From NCBI GenBank assembly GCA_040954595.2, contig CM082587.2, forward strand, positions 2,976,001 through 3,040,000: DNA of 64,000 bases. Reading direction: 5' to 3'. The stretch's first letter is position 1; the number at the start of each line of letters is the position of its first letter. Below the pieces are notes generated by a model. It searched no databases, had not been told where the DNA came from, and saw only the letters and a program-made list of their open reading frames with translations. The translations under genes and the position numbers were made by a program. This DNA is from Balanoglossus misakiensis (Eukaryota > Hemichordata). Positions 1-12,820 of this stretch are shown piece by piece.

Positions 1-665
1 GACTTTGCGAAATATCAAAATTTCTTCATTTTTTTGAAAAAACCATGGGTTATAGCCCATGAAAATCGTCCGAAAATGACAATTTTTCGACTTTGCGAAA
101 TATCGAAATTTCTTCATTTTTTTGAAAAAACCATGAGTTATAGCCCATGAAAATCGTCCGAAAATGACAATTTTTCGACTTTGCGAAATATCGAAATTTC
201 TTCATTTTTTTGAAAAAACCATGGGTTATAGCCCATGAAAATCGTCCGAAAATGACAATTTTTCGACTTTGCGAAATATCAAAATTTCTTCATTTTTTTG
301 AAAAAACCATGGGTTATAGCCCATGAAAATCGTCCGAAAATGACAATTTTTCGACTTTGCGAAATATCAAAATTTCTTCATTTTTTTGAAAAAACCATGG
401 GTTATAGCCCATGAAAATCGTCCGAAAATGACAATTTTTCGACTTTGCGAAATATCAAAATTTCTTCATTTTTTTGAAAAAACCATGGGTTATAGCCCAT
501 GAAAATCGTCCGAAAATGACAATTTTTCGACTTTGCGAAATATCAAAATTTCTTCATTTTTTTGAAAAACCATGGGTTATAGCCCATGAAAATCGTCCGA
601 AAATGACAATTTTTCGACTTTGCGAAATATCAAAATTTCTTCATTTTTTGAAAAAACCATGGGTT
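1..665. repeat. Type A satellite units, left block
   Basis: Seven to eight units with spacing 88 (GACTTTGCG at 1, 89, 177, 265). They differ from the core by TTTGCG for TTCGCG, ATATC for ATTTC, TTTCTTCATTTTTTTG for TTTGGTGATTTTTTG, GCCCATG for GCTCATG and CGTCCGAAAATGAC for CATCCAGAAATGTC. The switch to type B falls within one unit around 661-720. Confidence 0.9.
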
Positions 666-3600
666 ATAGCCATGAAAATCATCCAGAAATGTCAATTTTT
701 CGACTTCGCGAATTTTCAAAATTTGGTGATTTTTGATAAAAACCATGGGTTATAGCTCATGAAAATCATCCAGAAATGTCAATTTTTCGACTTCGCGAAT
801 TTTCAAAATTTGGTGATTTTTTGATAAAAACCATGGGTTATAGCTCATGAAAATCATCCAGAAATGTCAATTTTTCGACTTCGCGAATTTCAAAATTTGG
901 TGATTTTTTGATAAAAACCATGGGTTATAGCTCATGAAAATCATCCAGAAATGTCAATTTTTCGACTTCGCGAAATTTCAAAATTTGGTGATTTTTTGAT
1001 AAAAACCATGGGTTATAGCTCATGAAATCATCCAGAAATGTCAATTTTTCGACTTCGCGAAATTTCAAAATTTGGTGATTTTTTGATAAAAACCATGGGT
1101 TATAGCTCATGAAAATCATCCAGAAATGTCAATTTTTTCGACTTCGCGAAATTTCAAATTTGGTGATTTTTTGATAAAAACCATGGGTTATAGCTCATGA
1201 AAATCATCCAGAAATGTCAATTTTTCGACTTCGCGAAATTTCAAAATTTGGTGATTTTTTGATAAAAACCATGGGTTATAGCTCATGAAATCATCCCTGA
1301 AATGTCAATTTTTCGACTTCGCGAAATTTCAAAATTTGGTGATTTTTTGATAAAAACCATGGGTTATAGCTCATGAAAATCGTCCAGAAATGTCAATTTT
1401 TCGACTTCGCGAAATTTCAAAATTTGGTGATTTTTTGATAAAAACCATGGGTTATAGCTCATGAAATCATCCAGAAATGTCAATTTTTCGACTTCGCGAA
1501 ATTTCAAAATTTGGTGATTTTTTGATAAAAACCATGGGTTATAGCTCATGAAAATCATCCAGAAATGTCAATTTTCGACTTCGCGAAATTTCAAAATTTG
1601 GTGATTTTTTGATAAAAACCATGGGTTATAGCTCATGAAAATCATCCAGAAATGTCAATTTTTCGACTTCGCGAAATTTCAAAATTTGGTGATTTTTGAT
1701 AAAAACCATGGGTTATAGCTCATGAAAATCATCCAGAAATGTCAAATTTTCGACTTCGCGAAATTTCAAAATTTGGTGATTTTTTGATAAAAACCATGGG
1801 TTATAGCTCATGAAAATCATCCAGAAATGTCAATTTTTCGACTTCGCGAAATTTCAAAATTTGGTGATTTTTTGATAAAAACCATGGGTTATAGCTCATG
1901 AAAATCATCCAGAAATGTCAATTTTTCGACTTCGCGAAATTTCAAAATTTGGTGATTTTTTGATAAAAACCATGGGTTATAGCTCATGAAAATCATCCAG
2001 AAATGTCAATTTTTCGACTTCGCGAAATTTCAAAATTTGGTGATTTTTTGATAAAAACCATGGGTTATAGCTCATGAAAATCATCCAGAAATGTCAATTT
2101 TTCGACTTCGCGAAATTTTAAAATTTGGTGATTTTTTGATAAAAACCATGGGTTATAGCTCATGAAAATCATCCAGAAATGTCAATTTTTCGACTTCGCG
2201 AAATTTCAAAATTTGGTGATTTTTTGATAAAAACCATGGGTTATAGCTCATGAAAATCATCCAGAAATGTCAATTTTTCGACTTCGCGAAATTTCAAAAT
2301 TTGGTGATTTTTTGATAAAAACCATGGGTTATAGCTCATGAAAATCATCCAGAAATGTCAATTTTTCGACTTCGCGAAATTTCAAAATTTGGTGATTTTT
2401 TGATAAAAACCATGGGTTATAGCTCATGAAAATCATCCAGAAATGTCAATTTTTCGACTTCGCGAAATTTCAAATTTGGTGATTTTTTGATAAAAACCAT
2501 GGGTTATAGCTCATGAAAATCATCCAGAAATGTCAATTTTTCGACTTCGCGAATTTACAAAATTTGGTGATTTTTTGATAAAAACCATGGGTTATAGCTC
2601 ATGAAAATCATCCAGAAATGTCAATTTTTCGACTTCGCGAAATTTCAAAATTTGGTGATTTTTTGATAAAAACCATGGGTTATAGCTCATGAAAATCATC
2701 CAGAAATGTCAATTTTTCGACTTCGCGAAATTTCAAAATTTGGTGATTTTTTGATAAAAACCATGGTTATAGCTCATGAAAATCATCCAGAAATGTCAAT
2801 TTTTCGACTTCGCGAAATTTTAAAATTTGGTGATTTTTTGATAAAAACCATGTGTTATAGCTCATGAAAATCATCCAGAAAATGTCAATTTTTCGACTTC
2901 GCGAAATTTCAAAATTTGGTGATTTTTTGATAAAAACCATGGGTTATAGCTCATGAAAATCATCCAGAAATGTCAATTTTTCGACTTCGCGAAATTTCAA
3001 AATTTGGTGATTTTTTGATAAAAACCATGGGTTATAGCTCATGAAAATCATCCAGAAATGTCAATTTTTCGACTTCGCGAAATTTCAAAATTTGGTGATT
3101 TTTTGATAAAAACCATGGGTTATAGCTCATGAAAATCATCCAGAAATGTCAATTTTTCGACTTCGCGAAATTTCAAAATTTGGTGATTTTTTGATAAAAA
3201 CCATGGGTTATAGCTCATTAAAATCATCCAGAAATGTCAATTTTTCGACTTCGCGAAATTTTAAAATTTGGTGATTTTTTGATAAAAACCATGGGTTATA
3301 GCTCATGAAAATCATCCAGAAATGTCAATTTTTCGACTTCGCGAAATTTCAAAATTTGGTGATTTTTTGATAAAAACCATGGGTTATAGCTCATGAAAAT
3401 CATCCAGAAATGTCAATTTTTCGACTTCGCGAAATTTCAAAATTTGGTGATTTTTTGATAAAAACCATGGGTTATAGCTCATGAAAATCATCCAGAAATG
3501 TCAATTTTTCGACTTCGCGAATTTTCAAAATTTGGTGATTTTTTGATAAAAACCATGGGTTATAGCTCATGAAAATCATCCAGAAATGTCAATTTTTCGA

Positions 3601-6600
3601 CTTCGCGAAATTTCAAAATTTGGTGATTTTTTGATAAAAACCATGGGTTATAGCTCATGAAAATCATCCAGAAATGTCAATTTTTCGACTTCGCGAAATT
3701 TCAAAATTTGGTGATTTTTTGATAAAAACCATGGGTTATAGCTCATGAAAATCATCCAGAAATGTCAATTTTTCGACTTCGCGAAATTTCAAAATTTGGT
3801 GATTTTTGATAAAAACCATGGGTTATAGCTCATGAAAATCATCCAGAAATGTCAATTTTTCGACTTCGCGAAATTTCAAAATTTGGTGATTTTTTGATAA
3901 AAACCATGGGTTATAGCTCATGAAAATCATCCAGAAATGTCAATTTTTCGACTTCGCGAAATTTCAAAATTTGGTGATTTTTTGATAAAAACCATGGGTT
4001 ATAGCTCATGAAAATCATCCAGAAATGTCAATTTTTCGACTTCGCGAAATTTTAAAATTTGGTGATTTTTTGATAAAAACCATGGGTTATAGCTCATGAA
4101 AATCATCCAGAAATGTCAATTTTCGACTTCGCGAAATTTCAAAATTTGGTGATTTTTTGATAAAAACCATGGGTTATAGCTCATGAAAATCATCCAGAAA
4201 TGTCAATTTTTCGACTTCGCGAATTTACAAAATTTGGTGATTTTTTGATAAAAACCATGGGTTATAGCTCATGAAAATCATCCAGAAATGTCAATTTTCG
4301 ACTTCGCGAAATTTCAAAATTTGGTGATTTTTTGATAAAAACCATGGGTTATAGCTCATGAAAATCATCCAGAAATGTCAATTTTTCGACTTCGCGAAAT
4401 TTCAAAATTTGGTGATTTTTTGATAAAAACCATGGGTTATAGCTCATGAAAATCATCCAGAAATGTCAATTTTTCGACTTCGCGAAATTTCAAAATTTGG
4501 TGATTTTTGATAAAAACCATGGGTTATAGCTCATGAAAATCATCCAGAAATGTCAATTTTTCGACTTCGCGAAATTTCAAAATTTGGTGATTTTTTGATA
4601 AAAACCATGGGTTATAGCTCATGAAAATCATCCAGAAATGTCAATTTTTCGACTTCGCGAAATTTCAAAATTTGGTGATTTTTTGATAAAAACCATGGGT
4701 TATAGCTCATGAAAATCATCCAGAAATGTCATTTTTCGACTTCGCGAAATTTCAAAATTTGGTGATTTTTTGATAAAAACCATGGGTTATAGCTCATGAA
4801 AATCATCCAGAAATGTCAATTTTTCGACTTCGCGAAATTTCAAAATTTGGTGATTTTTTGATAAAAACCATGGGTTATAGCTCATGAAAATCATCCAGAA
4901 ATGTCAATTTTTCGACTTCGCGAAATTTCAAAATTTGGTGATTTTTTGATAAAAACCATGGGTTATAGCTCATTAAAATCATCCAGAAATGTCAATTTTT
5001 CGACTTCGCGAAATTTTAAAATTTGGTGATTTTTTGATAAAAACCATGGGTTATAGCTCATGAAAATCATCCAGAAATGTCAATTTTTCGACTTCGCGAA
5101 ATTTCAAAATTTGGTGATTTTTTGATAAAAACATGGGTTATAGCTCATGAAAATCATCCAGAAATGTCAATTTTTCGACTTCGCGAAATTTCAAAATTTG
5201 GTGATTTTTTGATAAAAACCATGGGTTATAGCTCATGAAAATCATCCAGAAATGTCAATTTTTCGACTTCGCGAAATTTCAAAATTTGGTGATTTTTTGA
5301 TAAAAACCATGGGTTATAGCTCATGAAAATCATCCAGAAATGTCAATTTTTCGACTTCGCGAATTTTCAAAATTTGGTGATTTTTTGATAAAAACCATGG
5401 GGTTATAGCTCATGAAAATCATCCAGAAATGTCAATTTTTCGACTTCGCGAAATTTCAAAATTTGGTGATTTTTGATAAAAACCATGGGTTATAGCTCAT
5501 GAAAATCATCCAGAAATGTCAATTTTTCGACTTCGCGAAATTTCAAAATTTGGTGATTTTTTGATAAAAACCATGGGTTATAGCTCATGAAAATCATCCA
5601 GAAATGTCAATTTTTCGACTTCGCGAAATTTCAAAATTTGGTGATTTTTTGATAAAAACCATGGGTTATAGCTCATGAAAATCATCCAGAAATGTCAATT
5701 TTTCGACTTCGCGAATTTTCAAAATTTGGTGATTTTTTGATTAAAACCATGGGTTATAGCTCATGAAAATCATCCAGAAATGTCAATTTTTCGACTTCGC
5801 GAATTTACAAAATTTGGTGATTTTTTGATAAAAACCATGGGTTATAGCTCATGAAAATCATCCAGAAATGTCAATTTTTCGACTTCGCGAAATTTCAAAA
5901 TTTGGTGATTTTTTGATAAAAACCATGGGTTATAGCTCATGAAAATCATCCAGAAATGTCAATTTTTAGACTTCGCGAAATTTCAAAATTTGGTGATTTT
6001 TTGATAAAAACCATGGGTTATAGCTCATGAAAATCATCCAGAAATGTCAATTTTTCGACTTCGCGAAATTTCAAAATTTGGTGATTTTTTGATAAAAACC
6101 ATGGGTTATAGCTCATGAAAATCATCCAGAAATGTCAATTTTTCGACTTCGCGAAATTTCAAAATTTGGAGATTTTTTGATAAAAACCATGGGTATAGCT
6201 CATGAAAATCATCCAGAAATGTCAATTTTTCGACTTCGCGAAATTTTCAAATTTGGTGATTTTTTGATAAAAACCATGGGTTATAGCTCATGAAAATCAT
6301 CCAGAAATGTCAATTTTTCGACTTCGCGAAATTTCAAAATTTGGTGATTTTTGATAAAAACCATGGGTTATAGCTCATGAAAATCATCCAGAAATGTCAA
6401 TTTTTCGACTTCGCGAAATTTCAAAATTTGGTGATTTTTTGATAAAAACCATGGGTTATAGCTCATGAAAAATCATCCAGAAATGTCAATTTTTCGACTT
6501 CGCAAAATTTCAAAATTTGGTGATTTTTTGATAAAAACCATGGGTTATAGCTCATTAAAATCATCCAGAAATGTCAATTTTTTCGACTTCGCGAAATTTT

Positions 6601-8174
6601 AAAATTTGGTGATTTTTTTGATAAAAACCATGGGTTATAGCTCATGAAAATCATCCAGAAATGTCAATTTTTCGACTTCGCGAATTTCAAAATTTGGTGA
6701 TTTTTTGATAAAAACCATGGGTTATAGCTCATGAAAATCATCCAGAAATGTCAATTTTTCGACTTCGCGAAATTTCAAAATTTGGTGATTTTTTGATAAA
6801 AACCATGGGTTATAGCTCATGAAAATCATCCAGAAATGTCAATTTTTCGACTTCGCGAAATTTCAAAATTTGGTGATTTTTTGATAAAAACCATGGGTTA
6901 TAGCTCATGAAAATCATCCAGAAATGTCAATTTTTCGACTTCGCGAAATTTCAAATTTGGTGATTTTTTGATAAAAACCATGGGTTATAGCTCATGAAAA
7001 TCATCCAGAAATGTCAATTTTTCGACTTCGCGAAATTCAAAATTTGGTGATTTTTTGATAAAAACCATGGGTTATAGCTCATGAAAATCATCCAGAAATG
7101 TCAATTTTTCGACTTCGCGAAATTTCAAAATTTGGTGATTTTTTGATAAAAACCATGGGTTATAGCTCATGAAAATCATCCAGAAATGTCAATTTTTCGA
7201 CTTCGCGAAATTTCAAAATTTGGTGATTTTTGATAAAAACCATGGGTTATAGCTCATTAAAATCATCCAGAAATGTCAATTTTTCGACTTCGCGAAATTT
7301 TAAAATTTGGTGATTTTTTGATAAAAACCATGGGTTATAGCTCATGAAAATCATCCAGAAATGTCAATTTTTCGACTTCGCGAAATTTCAAAATTTGGTG
7401 ATTTTTTGATAAAAACCATGGGTTATAGCTCATGAAAATCATCCAGAAATGTCAATTTTTCGACTTCGCGAAATTTCAAAATTTGGTGATTTTTGATAAA
7501 AACCATGGGTTATAGCTCATGAAAATCATCCAGAAATGTCAATTTTCGACTTCGCGAAATTTCAAAATTTGGTGATTTTTTGATAAAAACCATGGGTTAT
7601 AGCTCATGAAAATCATCCAGAAATGTCAATTTTTCGACTTCGCGAAATTTCAAAATTTGGTGATTTTTTGATAAAAACCATGGGTTATAGCTCATGAAAT
7701 CATCCAGAAATGTCAATTTTTCGACTTCGCGAATTTTCAAAATTTGGTGATTTTTTGATAAAAACCATGGGTTATAGCTCATGAAAATCATCCAGAAATG
7801 TCAATTTTTCGACTTCGCGAATTTTCAAAATTTGGTGATTTTTTGATAAAAACCATGGGTTATAGCTCATGAAAATCATCCAGAAATGTCAATTTTTCGA
7901 CTTCGCGAAATTTCAAATTTGGTGATTTTTTGATAAAAACCATGGGTTATAGCTCATGAAAATCATCCAGAAATGTCAATTTTTCGACTTCGCGAATTTC
8001 AAAATTTGGTGATTTTTGATAAAAACCATGGGTTATAGCTCATGAAAATCATCCAGAAATGTCAATTTTTACTCTCACGAATGTGTAATTATGTTTTAAC
8101 ATTAACAAATTTGGTGATTTTTGATAAAAACCATGGGTTATAGCTCATGAAAATCATCCAGAAATGTCAATTTT

Positions 8175-8274
8175 NNNNNNNNNNNNNNNNNNNNNNNNNN
8201 NNNNNNNNNNNNNNNNNNNNNNNNNNNNNNNNNNNNNNNNNNNNNNNNNNNNNNNNNNNNNNNNNNNNNNNNNN
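8175..8274. other. Assembly gap, 100 N
   Basis: A run of exactly 100 N inside the satellite, the usual placeholder for a gap of unknown size. The true array may be much longer than drawn. An atypical 36-bp non-satellite stretch (about 8070-8105) sits one unit before the gap. Confidence 0.99.
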
Positions 8275-10181
8275 AAAAACCATGGGTTATAGCTCATGAA
8301 AATCATCCAGAAATGTCAATTTTTCGACTTCGCGAAATTTCAAAATTTGGTGATTTTTTGATAAAAACCATGGGTTATAGCTCATGAAAATCATCCAGAA
8401 ATGTCAATTTTTCGACTTCGCGAAATTTCAAAATTTGGTGATTTTTTGATAAAAACCATGGGTTATAGCTCATGAAAATCATCCAGAAATGTCAATTTTT
8501 CGACTTCGCGAAATTTCAAAATTTGGTGATTTTTTGATAAAAACCATGGGTTATAGCTCATGAAAATCATCCAGAAATGTCAATTTTTCGACTTCGCGAA
8601 ATTTCAAAATTTGGTGATTTTTTGATAAAAACCATGGGTTATAGCTCATGAAAATCATCCAGAAATGTCAATTTTTCGACTTCGCGAAATTTCAAAATTT
8701 GGTGATTTTTTGATAAAAACCATGGGTTATAGCTCATGAAAATCATCCAGAAATGTCAATTTTTCGACTTCGCGAAATTTCAAAATTTGGTGATTTTTTG
8801 ATAAAAACCATGGGTTATAGCTCATGAAAATCATCCAGAAATGTCAATTTTTCGACTTCGCGAAATTTCAAAATTTGGTGATTTTTTGATAAAAACCATG
8901 GGTTATAGCTCATGAAAATCATCCAGAAATGTCAATTTTTCGACTTCGCGAAATTTCAAAATTTGGTGATTTTTTGATAAAAACCATGGGTTATAGCTCA
9001 TGAAAATCATCCAGAAATGTCAATTTTTCGACTTCGCGAAATTTCAAAATTTGGTGATTTTTTGATAAAAACCATGGGTTATAGCTCATGAAAATCATCC
9101 AGAAATGTCAATTTTTCGACTTCGCGAAATTTCAAAATTTGGTGATTTTTTGATAAAAACCATGGGTTATAGCTCATGAAAATCATCCAGAAATGTCAAT
9201 TTTTCGACTTCGCGAAATTTCAAAATTTGGTGATTTTTTGATAAAAACCATGGGTTATAGCTCATGAAAATCATCCAGAAATGTCAATTTTTCGACTTCG
9301 CGAAATTTCAAAATTTGGTGATTTTTTGATAAAAACCATGGGTTATAGCTCATGAAAATCATCCAGAAATGTCAATTTTTCGACTTCGCGAATTTTCAAA
9401 ATTTGGTGATTTTTTGATAAAAACCATGGGTTATAGCTCATGAAAATCATCCAGAAATGTCAATTTTTCGACTTCGCGAAATTTCAAAATTTGGTGATTT
9501 TTTGATAAAAACCATGGGTTATAGCTCATGAAAATCATCCAGAAATGTCAATTTTTCGACTTCGCGAAATTTCAAAATTTGGTGATTTTTTGATAAAAAC
9601 CATGGGTTATAGCTCATGAAAATCATCCAGAAATGTCAATTTTTCGACTTCGCGAAATTTCAAAATTTGGTGATTTTTTGATAAAAACCATGGGTTATAG
9701 CTCATGAAAATCATCCAGAAATGTCAATTTTTCGACTTCGCGAATTTTCAAAATTTGGTGATTTTTTGATAAAAACCATGGGTTATAGCTCATGAAAATC
9801 ATCCAGAAATGTCAATTTTTCGACTTCGCGAAATTTCAAAATTTGGTGATTTTTTGATAAAAACCATGGGTTATAGCTCATGAAAATCATCCAGAAATGT
9901 CAATTTTTCGACTTCGCGAAATTTCAAAATTTGGTGATTTTTTGATAAAAACCATGGGTTATAGCTCATGAAAATCATCCAGAAATGTCAATTTTTCGAC
10001 TTCGCGAAATTTCAAAATTTGGTGATTTTTTGATAAAAACCATGGGTTATAGCTCATGAAAATCATCCAGAAATGTCAATTTTTCGACTTCGCGAAATTT
10101 CAAAATTTGGTGATTTTTTGATAAAAACCATGGGTTATAGCTCATGAAAATCATCCAGAAATGTCAATTTTTCGACTTCGC

Positions 10182-12820
10182 GAATTTTCAAAATTTGGTG
10201 ATTTTTTGATAAAAACCATGGGTTATAGCTCATGAAAATCATCCAGAAATGTCAATTTTTCGACTTCGCGAAATTTCAAAATTTGGTGATTTTTTGATAA
10301 AAACCATGGGTTATAGCTCATGAAAATCATCCAGAAATGTCAATTTTTCGACTTCGCGAATTTTCAAAATTTGGTGATTTTTTGATAAAAACCATGGGTT
10401 ATAGCTCATGAAAATCATCCAGAAATGTCAATTTTTCGACTTCGCGAAATTTCAAAATTTGGTGATTTTTTGATAAAAACCATGGGTTATAGCTCATGAA
10501 AATCATCCAGAAATGTCAATTTTTCGACTTCGCCAAATTTTAAAATTTGGTGATTTTTTGATAAAAACCATGGGTTATAGCTCATGAAAATCATCCAGAA
10601 ATGTCAATTTTTCGACTTCGCCAAATTTCAAAATTTGGTGAATTTTTGATAAAAACCATGGGTTATAGCTCATGAAACTCATCCAGAAATGTCAATTTTT
10701 CGACTTCGCGAAATTTTAAAATTTGGTGATTTTTTGATAAAAACCATGGGTTATAGCTCATGAAAATCATCCAGAAATGTCAATTTTTCGACTTCGCGAA
10801 ATTTCAAAATTTGGTGATTTTTTGATAAAAACCATGGGTTATAGCTCATGAAAATCATCCAGAAATGTCAATTTTTCGACTTCGCGAAATTTCAAAATTT
10901 GGTGATTTTTTGATAAAAACCATGGGTTATAGCTCATGAAAATCATCCAGAAATGTCAATTTTTCGACTTCGCGAATTTTCAAAATTTGGTGATTTTTTG
11001 ATAAAAACCATGGGTTATAGCTCATGAAAATCATCCAGAAATGTCAATTTTTCGACTTCGCGAAATTTCAAAATTTGGTGATTTTTTGATAAAAACCATG
11101 GGTTATAGCTCATGAAAATCATCCAGAAATGTCAATTTTTCGACTTCGCGAAATTTCAAAATTTGGTGATTTTTTGATAAAAACCATGGGTTATAGCTCA
11201 TGAAAATCATCCAGAAATGTCAATTTTTCGACTTCGCGAAATTTCAAAATTTGGTGATTTTTTGATAAAAACCATGGGTTATAGCTCATGAAAATCATCC
11301 AGAAATGTCAATTTTTCGACTTCGCGAAATTTCAAAATTTGGTGATTTTTTGATAAAAACCATGGGTTATAGCTCATGAAAATCATCCAGAAATGTCAAT
11401 TTTTCGACTTCGCGAATTTTCAAAATTTGGTGATTTTTTGATAAAAACCATGGGTTATAGCTCATGAAAATCATCCAGAAATGTCAATTTTTCGACTTCG
11501 CGAAATTTCAAAATTTGGTGATTTTTTGATAAAAACCATGGGTTATAGCTCATGAAAATCATCCAGAAATGTCAATTTTTCGACTTCGCGAAATTTCAAA
11601 ATTTGGTGATTTTTTGATAAAAACCATGGGTTATAGCTCATGAAAATCATCCAGAAATGTCAATTTTTCGACTTCGCGAAATTTCAAAATTTGGTGATTT
11701 TTTGATAAAAACCATGGGTTATAGCTCATGAAAATCATCCAGAAATGTCAATTTTTCGACTTCGCGAAATTTCAAAATTTTGTGATTTTTTGATAAAAAC
11801 CATGGGTTATAGCTCATGAAAATCATCCAGAAATGTCAATTTTTCGACTTCGCGAAATTTCAAAATTTGGTGATTTTTTGATAAAAACCATGGGTTATAG
11901 CTCATGAAAATCATCCAGAAATGTCAATTTTTCGACTTCGCGAAATTTCAAAATTTGGTGATTTTTTGATAAAAACCATGGGTTATAGCTCATGAAAATC
12001 ATCCAGAAATGTCAATTTTTCGACTTCGCGAATTTTCAAAATTTGGTGATTTTTTGATAAAAACCATGGGTTATAGCTCATGAAAATCATCCAGAAATGT
12101 CAATTTTTCGACTTCGCGAAATTTCAAAATTTGGTGATTTTTTGATAAAAACCATGGGTTATAGCTCATGAAAATCATCCAGAAATGTCAATTTTTCGAC
12201 TTCGCGAATTTTCAAAATTTGGTGATTTTTTGATAAAAACCATGGGTTATAGCTCATGAAAATCATCCAGAAATGTCAATTTTTCGACTTCGCGAAATTT
12301 CAAAATTTGGTGATTTTTTGATAAAAACCATGGGTTATAGCTCATGAAAATCATCCAGAAATGTCAATTTTTCGACTTCGCGAAATTTTAAAATTTGGTG
12401 ATTTTTTGATAAAAACCATGGGTTATAGCTCATGAAAATCATCCAGAAATGTCAATTTTTCGACTTCGCCAAATTTCAAAATTTGGTGAATTTTTGATAA
12501 AAACCATGGGTTATAGCTCATGAAACTCATCCAGAAATGTCAATTTTTCGACTTCGCGAAATTTTAAAATTTGGTGATTTTTTGATAAAAACCATGGGTT
12601 ATAGCTCATGAAAATCATCCAGAAATGTCAATTTTTCGACTTCGCGAAATTTCAAAATTTGGTGATTTTTTGATAAAAACCATGGGTTATAGCTCATGAA
12701 AATCATCCAGAAATGTCAATTTTTCGACTTCGCGAAATTTCAAAATTTGGTGATTTTTTGATAAAAACCATGGGTTATAGCTCATGAAAATCATCCAGAA
12801 ATGTCAATTTTTCGACTTCG
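10182..12820. repeat. 21-unit higher-order satellite repeat (1848 bp)
   Basis: Three rare unit variants recur at the same offset: GAATTTTC at 10182 and 12030, GAATTTTC at 10358 and 12206, and the CGCCAAATTTC / GGTGAATTTTTG / CATGAAACTC variant at 10621 and 12469. Each pair is 1848 bp apart, exactly 21 x 88. Register is lost after about 12820, where one extra unit is present. Confidence 0.75.

Noticed and set aside
474-7791. Short ORFs in the satellite on both strands
   Set aside because: They are repeats of the 88-bp unit kept open only where a 1-bp deletion makes 87; no coding signature.
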